A DNA stretch of 64,000 nucleotides from Ureaplasma sp. Hg1 (GCA_021378535.1 JAACJV010000003.1:29765-93764); one strand, 5' to 3'. Positions 11,409-25,852 are shown, numbered from the stretch's first letter. Made by a program: numbers and translations. The notes: generated from the sequence alone by a model not told the origin.

Positions 11409-12121
11409 TATTCAATAATTTCACCAAGATTAGTTACAACTCATTGAATATCATCGTCATCTTCACAAAGGTCGATAAATTTTTCTAAACGATCATAATC
11501 AGCCTTTAATAAATCAACTGTTGAATTTGGAATTAATTTAATTTCACTGCTAAAGATTTTAATTTTTGCAGCTTCTAATGCGTCTTTAGCCTTAAAGAAA
11601 TCAGTCGGTGAAACTAAAATTTCAAAAGCATCAATTTCACTCTTAATTTCGATTACTTCAGAATCCATTGTCGCTTCCATAATTGCTTCTTCGTTAGTTT
11701 CACTTTTAGCAACTATTATTTGACCATATTCATTAAATTGAATTCTTACACTATTGGGTTTACTCATTTGACCATGTAGTTTAGAAAAGTAACCCCGTAC
11801 GTAACTCATTGCCCGTTGTTCGTTATCAGTTAAAAGTTTGATGATGATTGCTAAACCGCTAGGCCCATAACCTTCGTACACCAACTCTTTTAAATTGTTG
11901 GGGTCCTTTTGTGCACCATTAATGTTACGGTTAATTGAATCGCGACTTAGATTTTGTTGTAGTGCACGATCAATGGCTGCTTTTAATCGTGGGTTAGACT
12001 CAGGATTAGGTCCCCCAACTTTTGTTGCAGCCTTTATTTCTTTGGCACATTTCATTCATGTTTTTGCTTGTATTTGTTGCTTCTTATTTATTCCTGAAGC
12101 AATTAAGTGTTTTCTTGGCAT
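11408..12121 (-). CDS. yebC: YebC/PmpR family transcriptional regulator
   Basis: MPRKHLIASGINKKQQIQAKTWMKCAKEIKAATKVGGPNPESNPRLKAAIDRALQQNLSRDSINRNI..YEGYGPSGLAI. Confidence 0.95.
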
Positions 12122-12207
12122 TTTTTTATCTCCTATAACTCATAGTAATATTAAAGATTTATTAGTAATTTTTCAAGCACTTAATTGATTTATTTGAAAA
12201 ATGGTAA

Positions 12208-12368
12208 TAAAAAAACTCTCAAAAGAGAGCGTTAATTTTAAATTAGTCTTGCAGTTAAAAGCGTTGGTAGACTACCCGGTAGATTAAACTACGACTGGTT
12301 AGGCCATAACTAGTAGTGGAAAATACTGTTACGACTCATACTTTCGAGTTTCATACCTCAAGACCTAT
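12208..12368 (-). ncRNA. Candidate structured ncRNA or leader RNA with intrinsic terminator, upstream of yebC
   Basis: Minus strand: -10-like TATTAT, then ~155 nt with a closing helix GUCUUG/CAAGAC, internal hairpins (ACUC/GAGU; CUAGUUA/UAACCAG), ending CUCUC-UUUU-GAGAG-UUUUUUU. No ORF. Confidence 0.55.
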
Positions 12369-12459
12369 AATATAATAACATATTATTTAAAATATTGTAA
12401 ATATTTTAAAATTTAATTTTATCTAATTAAAAGTTTTAGTAGTTCTCAAGCATTTCCTA

Positions 12460-13248
12460 CTAAATTTTATCATTTTGCATTTTATACATAATAATGCTTG
12501 CAGCAACGGCTGCGTTTAATGATTCGATATTACCATTCATTTTAATTTTAATTAAAATATCACATTGTTTAGCAGTATCCCGATTAATACCATTGGATTC
12601 GTTGCCAATAATAATTGCACCACTAGTTAAACTAGTATCATTTAGAAATACGCTTGATGGTGCTAAACTGGTACCAAAAATTTTTATATTATTTGTTTTC
12701 ATACGGGGAAGTAATTCAGTTAACTTTTGATTAGGATGAATGTTTAAATTAAATATTCCGCCCATTGTTGAACGAATTATTTTAGGATTATAGATATCAG
12801 GGCAATCCCCGCTCATAATAATGTTTTCAATTTTGAAAGCATTAGCTGTCCGAATAATTGTACCGATATTACCAGGATCTTGTAAATGATCTAGAATCAA
12901 ATATTGATGGTCTTTATCAAGTATTAGTTTTTTCGTAGGAATCATAAAGGCAATTGCGAAAATACCTTGATTACTTTGAGTGTCACTGATTTTGTGAGCA
13001 ATCGAATCATTGATAATAATAGTTTCGTCTGATGAAGCAATTAATTCAATTAAATTAGCTTGTTGTTTGTCATAATAATTTTGGGTTATTAATAATGTAT
13101 CAATACTAATTTTTTGTTTAAAACTCATTTCAATTGATTTTGGTCCTTCAATGAAAAAACGTTTAGTTTGATAGCGATATGTTTTATTAATTTTTAATTT
13201 ATTTATTTCTTTAATAATTGGATGTTGTAATGAAGTAATATTATGCAT
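12460..13248 (-). CDS. SpoU/TrmH-family RNA 2'-O-methyltransferase
   Basis: 'LILDHLQDPGNIGTIIRTANAF', 'IIIGNESNGI', 'IKMNGNIESLNAAVAASIIMY'. Confidence 0.92.
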   Translation of the reverse strand: MHNITSLQHPIIKEINKLKINKTYRYQTKRFFIEGPKSIEMSFKQKISIDTLLITQNYYDKQQANLIELIASSDETIIINDSIAHKISDTQSNQGIFAIAFMIPTKKLILDKDHQYLILDHLQDPGNIGTIIRTANAFKIENIIMSGDCPDIYNPKIIRSTMGGIFNLNIHPNQKLTELLPRMKTNNIKIFGTSLAPSSVFLNDTSLTSGAIIIGNESNGINRDTAKQCDILIKIKMNGNIESLNAAVAASIIMYKMQNDKI

Positions 13249-13253
13249 AATAT

Positions 13254-13610
13254 TTACTTACTAAATTTTACAAAATCTTTGTGGACAGCTTCAAGTGATG
13301 GATAAGGTTTATCTTCTATCATTTTTTTAATCATTGCTAAATCTTTATTTTTATCATGTAAAATTTTAATAAAACTATTAGAGGTATCTAAAATCCCTTC
13401 AAATGTTTGATCTACATTAAAAGTAGTACTAAATACTTTAGCATCCATAATTGTGATTTCGTTTAAACGTAATGTTTTGATGTGGTACTTAAACTCTTTA
13501 TCAATTTCTACCACATACATACTATATTTATTAATATAATTATCTTTATCAATTTTTTTACCTTTGATAGCTTGGTGTAGTTTGATTAACTTTAAATCTT
13601 TGAATTCCAT
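13254..13610 (-). CDS. Hypothetical protein (118 aa)
   Basis: Intact ORF just upstream of and co-directional with the SpoU gene; no family recognised. Confidence 0.6.
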   Translation of the reverse strand: MEFKDLKLIKLHQAIKGKKIDKDNYINKYSMYVVEIDKEFKYHIKTLRLNEITIMDAKVFSTTFNVDQTFEGILDTSNSFIKILHDKNKDLAMIKKMIEDKPYPSLEAVHKDFVKFSK

Positions 13611-13703
13611 AAATTTACTCCCTAAATTAAATGTAATATAAGTATATTATATATTCATTGTTTTATTACACTTAATGATTGTATAGTTTAAATAAACTTC
13701 AAA

Positions 13704-14862
<1,159 letters not shown>

Positions 14863-14886
<24 letters not shown>

Positions 14887-15957
14887 GATTTTTCATTCTT
14901 TTAAATCATATTTATTATGTTTATCTTGATTATCAATAATAACGCCTGCATTTTTTAAAGTGTATGTTTGATAATAACGAGAACGAGTATAAATACCTTT
15001 GTAATTTTTAACATAACGTCTTTCTAATAAACTGTTATTCATCAATGCCTTATCTGTTGCATAAATTTGACGGTGGTCATCATTGTTTGTGTAATACTGA
15101 TATTGAGAAAAGTTTTTCATGTAATAAGTATCCCCACCGAATGGTCGTGTTGAAGGATCAACAAAGTAATCTGGATATTTTAAATCTTCTTCATCAGTTA
15201 ATTTAATAGTAGGTTGAAATTTCATACTATGATGTTTTCTTCATTCATGTATTTCTTCGTTTGTTAATATACCCAATGAATGACGGTGTTTAATTTGTGC
15301 AATACTAAATTCTTCTTGTTCTTCCTGTGTCATTTTATTAGGAACAATCATTTTAATAACTTCACGTTCTAATGGTTTGTTAATTGCTGGGTCGTTAACA
15401 TTTGCTTGAGTCATAACCTTTTTTTGGTGTTGCATGTTAGCGGTATTTCTATTTTGTAAACGAGGTGTTGTTGAATTAATTTGACTTTTACCTTGCTTTA
15501 GAACAAGAGGTTTGTGTGTATCACTTGGGAAGTTATTTTTTTGAATAGCTAAAACATCCTTTTTAGCTTCAGCTGAAATAATAGCTGATTTATCCTTAGC
15601 ACCTTTAATTGAGGTTGATAAGTCTTTGGTACTAATATTTGAATTAGGAGGAATTTCATGACTAATTGGTAGCGTTGATGCCATTTGTCTTTTTGAATTA
15701 TTAACATTACTTATGTTGGTTTTATTTCGATTAACGTTACCCAATTGGTTTGCATTATGTGAATTAGATTTGTTTCCCTTAACGTTACCCAATTGGTTTG
15801 CATCACCTGAAGTGGGTTTGCTTCGGTTACGATTAACGCTGCCTAATTGGTTTGGATTATTTTTACTAACGCTATTCGCACCATTGTTTAATTGGTTTGG
15901 ATTACTTTTACTAACGTTTTCTGAACCTTTATTTAATTGTTTTAATTGGATTGCCAT
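14863..15957 (-). CDS. Low-complexity N/S/K-rich protein with repeated NQLGNVNRN motif and conserved-looking Y-rich C-terminus
   Basis: ORFs 14893-15225 and 15241-15957 joined through TGA=W; stop TAA at 14863-14865. Confidence 0.75.
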
Positions 15958-16071
15958 ATTTGTTTAATACCCCATAATTACTATTTATATAATATGTTAA
16001 TTATAAACTATATTAACGAATAAATGTTTCATTGTGATAAAACTTCATTAATAAAGTAATTTTTTTTGTAA

Positions 16072-17517
16072 TTATATTTGCTCACCATTCAGTGAAAAGC
16101 GCGATGCATTCGTAATTTTCACCTTAACAATATCACCAATTTGAGCATCGCCCTTAAAATTAACGACCTTTCATTGAGGTGAATAACCCGTTAGCATAGA
16201 TTCGTTATTTTTAGATGGGCCTTCAACTAAAACTTCTAAAATTTGGTTTTCATATTTATTATTATTAATTGACGCATATTTTTTAACTAACTCATTTAAT
16301 TGCTGTAGTCGATCTTTTTTAATAGCTAGATCAATATTATCGACGATTCGTGCTGCTGGCGTTCCCTCACGGCGACTGTATATAAAAGTATAAGCATTAT
16401 CATATTGAACCTTATTATATAACGCTAAAGTATCTTTAAACTGGGCATCTGTTTCATTTGGAAAACCAACAATGATGTCAGTCGAGATAGCGACTTGTGG
16501 AATATTTTTTCTAATGTAATCAATTTGATCATAATAATCCTGAATCTTCATAGGCCGATTCATTTTAGCTAAAATGGTTTCATTACCAGACTGAACCGGC
16601 AAGTGAATGTATGGCATGATATTTGGATGTTGTTTAATGATATCAACCATTTTATGGTTTCAATTTCACGGGTTACTAGTAGCAAAGCGGATTCGCTTAA
16701 TTTTTGTACTAGCAACATCAATTAATAAATCAGAAAAATTATAATCATTTTCAAAATCTATTCCATAACTATTAACATTTTGTCCCAATAAAGTAATTTC
16801 TTTATAGCCTTGCTTAATTAAATCATTAATTTCTTGAATGATATCAACTTTACTTCTACTCCGAATTTTACCACGTGTATAGGGTACGATGCAGTAAGTA
16901 CAAAATTTATCACAACCATACATAATATTAACTCAAGCTTTTATTTTAGAGTTACGGTTAACTGGTAAATTTTCAACAACATTACCTTCTTGACTTCAGA
17001 CTTCAACAACCATTTGGTTATCAAAAGTTACTTGTTCTAAAATCTGAGGTAAACGATGGATATTATGTGTTCCCATAATAAAATCGATCTGTTTGTTTTT
17101 GTCTAAAATAGATTTAACAACATGTTCTTCTTGACTCATACAACCTGCAACACCAAAAATAAAGTTAGGATTATATTTTCTAATTTGTTGTAAAAAACCT
17201 ATTTCTCCAAATACTTTTTTTTCTGCGTTTTCACGAATTGCACAAGTATTTAAAATAACTAGATCAGCCTCTTTGGGCTCATCCACTCACGTGTAACCCA
17301 TTAATTCGCACATCCCCATCATAGTTTCAGTATCACGAACATTTGATTGGCACCCATAAGTTCTAACGTGATATTTTTTATCTTTACCGTAACTTACCAT
17401 ATTAGTTGGAATCACGAACGAATCTTTAATTGTTTCTGCTTGTTGCAATCGTTTCCGTGCTTGATTTAGGTTAGGCATGAAATATTTTTCAATATCGATT
17501 TCTTTTTTCTTAGCCAT
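16072..17517 (-). CDS. miaB: tRNA-2-methylthio-N6-dimethylallyladenosine synthase
   Basis: [17 protein letters not shown], radical [21 protein letters not shown], 'IHLPVQSGN', TRAM-like C-terminus; four ORF pieces in one frame. Confidence 0.95.
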
Positions 17518-17744
17518 AAGTTTTCCTCAATTCTATTTAAATTATGCTTTATTTTTTAGTTATATTATACTCAATATACTAAATTATCAAAACAATTTTT
17601 GCTACTAGAAATTAAACTATTTTTAAATTGAATTTATATGTAGATGTTATTTAAAAATAAATCAACAAAATTTGTTTCCATTATATGGTTTAAATATGGT
17701 AAAATAATTTTATATTTTTTATAGTATTAGACAAGGAAGATTAA

Positions 17745-18668
17745 ATGAAAAAAATTATTATCAAAATAACATCGGCATTAACTGTCATTACCGCCATAAC
17801 AAGTGTTGCTGTTTTCACAACAGCTTCAGTTTCATCTTTGCCACCAGTTAGGATTTTTGATGCAGCCGCATGAGAAGCTAATAAAATAGGATCCAACAGG
17901 AATTCTTTGTCATATGCTCAAATGTCAACGACTGATGTTAGCATTAAAGATTTATTAATGGGTTCTAAATCATTTAATAATGGTAATTATGTTTTATTTA
18001 TTGGCAGCGAATCTGAGCAAGCAACTCTTGATGACTTATATGATAGCCCAGGCACACCGGGAAACCTTGCAAATAACGTCCAACCTAATTTTGGATTCAA
18101 TGCTTCTGGATCGGCAGATTCATATAGTGAAACAATTGATAATTTTTACACATCACCTGCCTTTAAAGAAGATAATAATTCAGAGAAACCACAATTTTTA
18201 ATGTATTTAGATAAATTGAATGGGGTTGTCTCAAAGGAACAAAAAGATTATACTGCAACAGAAGAAAAATATAAACAAGACCACCGCGATGGTGATGCTA
18301 AAACAATTCCCGTTTGAGATGACTCTTCATACCTACCAGGTGCTACATATACAAAAGATGATAAAACATATAAATTTCGTAACGACCAAGCAGCTCAAGA
18401 TTATTTAGATATTAAAGCTTTTATTCAAACAGCATACGGTAGTTTAGGAACTTTAAGTTATCCCTTTATTATTTCTTTTACTACTGACTCAGTAGATAGT
18501 GGAGGATCAGTTTGGTCTAATTCAATTGCTCATGACGATACCTCAAATGACGACGCAACTACGCCAACTTCATCTTCAACTAACAACGCATTGCAATCAG
18601 CACAAGTTACAGGCGATACAAATATGAGTGAATGAATTCAAGGGCTTTATGGATATGGAAAATTCTAA
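17745..18668 (+). CDS. Secreted or membrane-anchored protein with signal peptide, unknown function
   Basis: MKKIIIKITSALTVITAITSVAVFTTASVSS signal-like N-terminus without lipobox Cys; open with TGA=W to TAA 18666. Confidence 0.7.
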
Positions 18669-18850
18669 TTTAGCAGATATTTAAAAAATCTCTAATCAAA
18701 AACTATCTATGATATCATTCAGGTGATGTCATATTTTTTAATATAATTCATATGCTTTGATTGTGGTAATATTCTATTTAATAACAACACTAGCTGTCAG
18801 ATATTAATAACAAGATATTATTTTTTAATTTATATTTATGATATATGAAA

Positions 18851-18891
18851 AAACCATACCTCAATTAGAAACTAAAATTGAGGTATGGTTT
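18851..18891. terminator. Bidirectional terminator, 16-bp perfect stem
   Basis: AAACCATACCTCAATT agaaactaa AATTGAGGTATGGTTT. Confidence 0.8.
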
Positions 18892-18972
18892 AATAATGTG
18901 ACGATTTTCTAATTGATTTAAAGACGGAATTTCAAATTTGTTATAGTGATTATTTAAATTTTTAACTATAAA

Positions 18973-21285
18973 TTATTTATGCTTAGGTTTTTTAATTTTT
19001 GAACGATTACTATTTCTAACGCGTTCTTTAACTATTTTTTCTCTTTTTCTTCTTTTTAAAATAAAGAATAAGAAGAATATTGTAAGAACAAGAATACATG
19101 ATATTATTATAATTATTCATCAATAATCAGTAAATCAACTTGATGTGTTCACTTTAAAGCCATCAATTGTAACGGTTTTACTTTCGAACGTATCAGATCC
19201 TTTAGTATAAATTATGGTAATACCAATTGAACCGCTACCAATTTCATTAACTTTATATGATGCTTTATATCCAGCATCAATTAAACGTTGGTCTACGGTA
19301 ACATAATTAGCGGCGTTATTAGCATTCACATCATCCGCGCTTATTGAATAGTCAGCATTATCTTTTTTCTTTGGTGGGTTTTTCTTAATAACATTATCAA
19401 CCTTTTCAACGTCATAGATATGGCCTCAGGTCTCAGGTCAACCAGCGGGGAATGGATTACCTTTGCTATCCTTTGCATTTGTAAAATCATAATTCATGGT
19501 AAATGTTCCGTCTTTATCATTGATAGCGCTTAAGGTTACTTTAGCACCGTTCGGATTAGCTTTAGAGTAAACATAACTTGAATAGACCGGGTTTGTTGTT
19601 TTTGGATCAATAAAATTTTGCGGATTATTTATATTGAAATTTTTGTCAATTTCAGAAGGGATTGCTAATAATGCCTTAGGATCCAAAGTTTTTAAATCGA
19701 TGAAATTAAAAACTGATGTTTCAAAACCCTTGTAAGTGTGGGTAAAAGTTGTCGGTAAGCCTGCAAATGTTAATTCAATTTTTAATTCACCACTCGTATT
19801 ATCAGGAGTATATTTTACTGTAGGAATTACTCCTAAAGCTTTTAATGCAGGACTATAGACAGGATAAGTTAACATTAAATTATTATTATTATTACTCAAA
19901 ATTGTTTCAGCTGCAGAAGGTAGTGTCTTCCCATAATCCTTTATAAGTGTACTATCATTTCAATTTGTAATTGTATATAGTGAGACGTCACTATAACCAA
20001 CCACTTTAAGCGACGGTCCTTTTCAAATTGGTAGAACTTTAGATACTGCAGGATAATCATAAGTGATTACTAAAGAGCCTTTTACATCATCAACTGCATG
20101 AATTTTTATATTACTAACAGATCCAGAATAATGTTTATCCACAGCAACGATAGCTGGTGACGGTATAAATGCATTTAAAAAATCACTTGGTTTTGCTTTG
20201 CTAGCAAAATGTTTTTTATCTAAATTGATAACCTTGCTCGGATCTAGAGTAGTTGTGTAATCGCCTATATTATATAAATTAGTATATGTATTATTGAAAA
20301 CCATTGAGCCATTTGGCAACGAAGGATCTGTAAAAGTTAATTGAACAGTTAAATAACCTTGTCTTGAATCGTGAGATACAATCCTTATAGTTGGAATAAT
20401 ATTATTAAAACCGGATCCAAATGTAATTGCTTTATCAGTAATTAAAGTATTTATATCATTTGGTGTCACGAAATCTGGCACACTAGTTTTTAAAAATTTT
20501 GAGCTTAATCCACCTACATCCCACGCAACATTAAACGTTGAAGTTGTATAGAAATTACTTATTGTAAATTTTTGGGTTTTAACTAAATTTGGAACATTAG
20601 GAGGAGTATTAGGATAAGTAACAGTCATAAATAATTCTCCCGTAGAATCATTTGCTGTAGTTGAATATTCTGGCGGGCCATAATTTAAAGTGTTCATTTT
20701 TGCATCACCTTTAATTTGAATCCCAGCAGGAGGATTTGTAATACTGGTTTGTGTCGCTGCTTCAATTGAAGGTAATTGGTTAAAATTTACATTTGTACTA
20801 TCAATCGTTCATTTAAAATTACTCAACTGATTAAAACCAGAATAGGTGTGACGAAAAACCATGTTAGTGTAAAGCGGTAGTGGTAAATGTTTTGTTCCCG
20901 TATCTTTTTGATAATCATAGCTAATTCTAATAGTCCCGTTGCTATCATCACCATGGATGGTAATTTCAGGGTTTAAATAACCACTAGCTATCCAAGCTTG
21001 AGGGACTTTTATCGACTTTTCTAGTTTTGCAGCTTCAGTTGGATAATTAGCTATTGTAGTGGCAAAACGATTTGAAAAATTACTAGAAATCCCTGTGTCA
21101 TTCCAAGTAGCAGGTACAAATTCAAAATCAGCAGGTGATAGTGATAATGAAGAATTTGATGGTTGTGCTAACACATTTAATTTATTAGATACTACGTGAG
21201 CTTCATTTGAAATAACCGTTAAAGCCATAATTGGTGTAGTAATTGCCAATAAAGAAATCAATGTTAATGATAATTTTTTCTTCAT
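18973..21285 (-). CDS. Multi-repeat surface protein: signal peptide, ~5 repeats ending in TYxGF, C-terminal TM anchor and basic tail
   Basis: Four ORF pieces in one frame under code 4 (770 aa). Repeats resemble the Mycoplasma/Ureaplasma lipoprotein-associated domain (Lipoprotein_17/PF04200-like). Confidence 0.8.
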
Positions 21286-21466
21286 TTTAAATCACACCAC
21301 CTTTACATTCGTAGCATTTATATTATATAATATACTACTTAGATTATAGCACAATCAACAAAGTGGGCAATAGAGCAACATTATCTAAAAGTAAATAATA
21401 AAAAAAACTATGAATTAAGAAATTACTTTCATAGCCTTATTATATTAATTAATTATTGTCCTTTTA

Positions 21467-22267
21467 CTATCGTTTATTATTTTCAACAATATTAACACGT
21501 TCAATTTTAATTGGTATATTAGTTACATCGTCATATTCAATAATAACGCCATTTAATTGATATGGACCTTTTGCTTCTTCAAGAATAAATCGTTCATTGG
21601 GATTTCAAAAGCGTTTCAGAACAGCTTCGGGTTTAGCTCCGATAATTCCATTATGAGGCCCTGTCATACCAGCGTCGCTCAAATATGCTGTGTTGTTATA
21701 AATGCGCTCATCAGCTGATTGAATATGCGTGTGAGTACCAACTAGGGTTGCTACTTGACCATTGAATTGCATTAGAAAAGCATTTTTTTCACTCGTTGTT
21801 TCGGTGTGCATATCAACAAAATGAATGTCACTATCATCGTTTTTAATGATTTCTTGTAAAGCAACAAACGGATTTGTTTGAATATCTCAACATGCAACAG
21901 TTTGCCCTAATAAGTTGGTAATTCGAACTTGTTTACCTTTGATTGTAACGACACGCGAACCAACGCCACACATTGCATATTCATGCATTTGTTTAATATT
22001 ATAAGGTCGAATAATATCGTTTTGGCTTTTTAAAATTTCGAATATTTCGGGTTTAGCTCAAGTGTGATTACCCATAGTAAAAAAATCAATTCCTGCATCT
22101 TTTAGTTCATGGTAATGTTTTCAAATCATCCCTTTTCCATGGGTGCAATTTTCACCGTTAGCAATGACAAAATCAATTTTTTTATCTTTTCTTAAATTTG
22201 GTAATTCGGTTGCAACTGCTCTTCGCCCTGTTTTAGCAAAAATATCTCCGATAAATAAAATTCTCAT
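21467..22267 (-). CDS. ymdB: YmdB-family metallophosphoesterase
   Basis: MRILFIGDIFAKTGRRAV..DFVIANGENCTHGKGM..TMGNHTW..VGTHTHIQSADERI..SDAGMTGP. Confidence 0.93.
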
Positions 22268-22268
22268 T

Positions 22269-22847
22269 TTAATCCTTCTTTTCTTCAATGGTTGATTCGT
22301 TAATAACAACATTTAATGAAACATCATGTGTTTCACTAGGGATATGATGCATCTTTTGAAAATTATAAGCAAGTCCTAATTTTAATGAAGTTATTGGTTG
22401 GTTTTTTAAAAAACGGTCATAATGACCTAATCCAAAACCGATTCGTACCATTCTAGCGTCATACGCTATTAATGGTACTATTATAATATCAAAATTAACT
22501 TTTGCTTCATTTTTTAATATTATTTTAGGTTGTCTAATTGATTTTCAATATTCGTATTCAAAATTAGTGCTTTTAATTTGAATTATTGTCATTTGATTCC
22601 TAGGATTAATTGATGGTAAATAAACTGCTATATTTAAGCTAATTAATGTATCTATTAAAGCAATTGTATCGACTTCATTTTCAGTTGGTCAATACATTAA
22701 TATATTTTTAGGATTTTGTTTTATTAAAAATGCTAAAGTACGTTGGTAAATTAGATGATCGCGATGTGCTTTATCATCGTATTTTAAATTACGTCGTAAT
22801 TGGAGCATTGCCTTACGAATTGCTTTTTTGGTTAATTGTTGTTCCAT
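22269..22847 (-). CDS. 5-formyltetrahydrofolate cyclo-ligase family protein
   Basis: 'FDIIIVPLIAYDARMVRIGFGLGHYDRFL' motif; N-terminal KKAIRKAMLQLRRNL. Confidence 0.88.
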
Positions 22848-22848
22848 A

Positions 22849-25029
22849 TTAATTTAACATCCGTGAGATTGCTTTGTGTGTGCCGAGTAATGTTTTAATA
22901 TTAAATGGTGGTTTAAATGATACTTCAATGAAATCACCATCAACACTCATAATCACACCTTTACCAAAGGTGGTATGAATAATAACATCACCAACTTTAA
23001 AATTGGTATGCTCTCTGTGATAATTACTAGCAGCTGGCTTAGGTTGTGGTTTTTGAGAATCGTACCAATCTATATTATTTCTGACAATTGTTCTAACTTT
23101 ATCATGAACTCGCTCTAAATTATTTAAATTAATTTCACTGACAAACCTTGAAGGGATGCGGGCAGTCTTACTCATCACATTAAATCCATTAGCACATGTA
23201 ATAATTAATTTTTGTTTTGCCCGAGTCATGGCAACATAAGCAATTCTCCGCTCTTCTTCTAACCCACCTGCTGTTAATAAACTTTTTTGACTTGGGAAAA
23301 TCATATCATTAAAACCTAATATAAAGACATAAGGGAATTCCAATCCCTTAGCAACATGAACAGTCATTAAACTTACGCTTTCCTTTGATGCTTTATTATT
23401 TTCATCAAAGGAAGTATATAACATAATTTCTTGTAGGTAGCTATCTAATGTGCAATCTTCATTTTTAAGTTGATATTGGGCGATTGCATTTTTTAATTCA
23501 TCGATATTTTCAATTCGATCTTCATCTTCAGCGTTCTTTAAAAATTCAATATACATTGTTTGCTTTAAAACGTATTCAACTAATTCTAAAAGTGATTTGT
23601 ATTTAAAGGTTTTAAAGTCAGCTAACATTTGATTAAATTGTAATAAGGCATTTTTAGTCATATTAGGAAGATCTGGGATAAACATTACTTCTTGTAATGC
23701 TTCATAAAGACTTAATCCATGCGTTAAGCCGTAATTAGTTAAAATCTCAATCGTTCGATCAGAGATTCGCCGTCGGGGTGTATTAATAATTCTTCTTAAT
23801 CCGATTATATCATTATTGTTAACTACTTTTAAATAAGCCAAAATATCCTTAATTTCTTTTCTTTGATAAAACTTAAAACCGCCATAGATAAAATAGGGAA
23901 TGCCTTCAAGAATCAATGCTTGTTCAATATTTCGACTTAGGAAATTACTTCGATAAAGAATACTAATATCACGTGCTTCAACACCCTTATCTAAATATTT
24001 ATTAATTTGATGAACAATTCAATTGGATTCAGCATCTTGACTATCAGCGATATAATATAATGGTTTATCACCATCACCATTATCAGTTTGTAAACTTTTC
24101 TTAATTCGTTTTTGATTATTTGCAATTAAACGGTTTGAAGCGTCAAGAATTCTTTGGGTACTACGATAGTTTTTATTTAAGATAATCATCTTGCCTTCTT
24201 TAAAAACACTAATAAAATTATTGATAATATCTGCATTAGCACCCCGTCATGTATAAATCATTTGGTCAGGATCACCAACTGCAAAAATATTTTGATGTTC
24301 AGCAGCTAAAATTTTCACGATATCATATTGAACATCATTGGTATCTTGAAATTCGTCAATTAGAATGTAATCGAAATGTTTTTGTCATTTAGTTCTAACT
24401 ATTTCATTTTCCTCTAATAGTTTGTGCGCTAATAATAATAAATCATCAAAGTCTAAGCTACCTGCTTGCTTCATATAGGTTAGATATTTTTTATAAATAT
24501 GCTGATTAGCCACAGCAAATTTTAAAGTGCGGCAACTATAAAATGATCAATTAGCTTCACTTACTACATTAGCTGGTGTTAAGCCGTTAGTTTTAAATGT
24601 ACTAATATGGTTTAACATATTTTTATAACTAATTGTATTGCTATCAAATTTAAGTTCCTTATAAATGGCCTTTAATAAAATTATTTGATCTTCTTGATCA
24701 ACGATATTAAAGTTTTTTTCATAATCTAATTGATCAATATCCTCTCGTAAAATCCGTAGACATGTAGAATGAAATGTACCAATTCAGCGTGGCATATTTC
24801 CTTGTGTTAATATTCCAATTCTTTCGCGCATTTCATTAGCTGCTTTATTTGTAAAAGTTAAAGCCAAAATGCGATTAGGGTTATAACCTAATTCATTTAC
24901 TAAATATACTAAACGATTTGTTAAGACACTCGTTTTACCTGTTCCTGCTCCAGCGATAACTAAAACTGGACCATCACCGACGGTAATTGCTTCTTTTTGT
25001 TCTTTATTAAACTGATTCATGTTCATCAT
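22849..25029 (-). CDS. pcrA: UvrD/PcrA-type DNA helicase
   Basis: [34 protein letters not shown]; '[20 protein letters not shown]', '[18 protein letters not shown]'. Confidence 0.93.
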
Positions 25030-25852
25030 CTTTTCCTATTTTAATTTCCAAATCATCGATTTCATCAATTGCACTAGGGTTGATTTCACCAGGCATGCTA
25101 TAGTTACGGGTTTTCTTTTTAATTTGATTTGTTATTCCTTGCGGGTCATCTGATGACATCGCAACAGAGCTTATAACGCACGTGTCACTAGCTAAATCAT
25201 GAAAGGCACGTTTCTTATTATTAAAAAATAAATGTACTACTAAAGCCAATAAAACCAATCCAGTAATTGCATACAATGTTTTGAAAACACTACTTGCAAT
25301 AAATTCAATTTGAGGATCATGCGGTGGTGACATATCCATTAAATCTTTTAAAAGTAATCAAGCGTTGTCATCACTTGATAAACAAAAAATTGCTAAGATC
25401 ATATTAACAAGGGACGATAAACCCCAAATAAACATTTCCCGTTTTACTAAGTGTTTAAAAAAGTATTTTTGATCTAATAATTCATAAGTATGAATTTTGA
25501 ATAAATATTTACAAACTGTAAACCCCTTCCAAAAATACGGAACCACTACAAAATAAACAATGTTAGTGATTGTTGATAGTAAAAAAATTAAAAAAATTCT
25601 TCACCCATCTATTCTAAATGAATCCATATTAGTTTGATCAGAACTATTTGATGAACCGAATAAACTAGCTAACCAATCAATAAAATTAGTAAAACCAGCA
25701 TCTGTTGCTGCTGTTGTATCTACTCCTATAAAACATAAAAAACCAATCCCAATTGATATTATAATAATAATGATCATATCAAACAAACGTGCAAAAAAAC
25801 GCTGTGAAGCTGAAGCTAGAGGATAGCGTAATTTTGATGTAACTTTACCCAT
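25007..25852 (-). CDS. RDD-family membrane protein
   Basis: 'ASASQRFFARLFDMIIIIIISIGIGF' N-terminus, TM segments; three ORF pieces in one frame. Confidence 0.75.

Noticed and set aside
12208-12368. SRP (4.5S) RNA or tmRNA as identity of the structured RNA
   Set aside because: Lacks the GGAAGGAAGCAG-type SRP tetraloop region and is far too short, without a tRNA-like end, for tmRNA.
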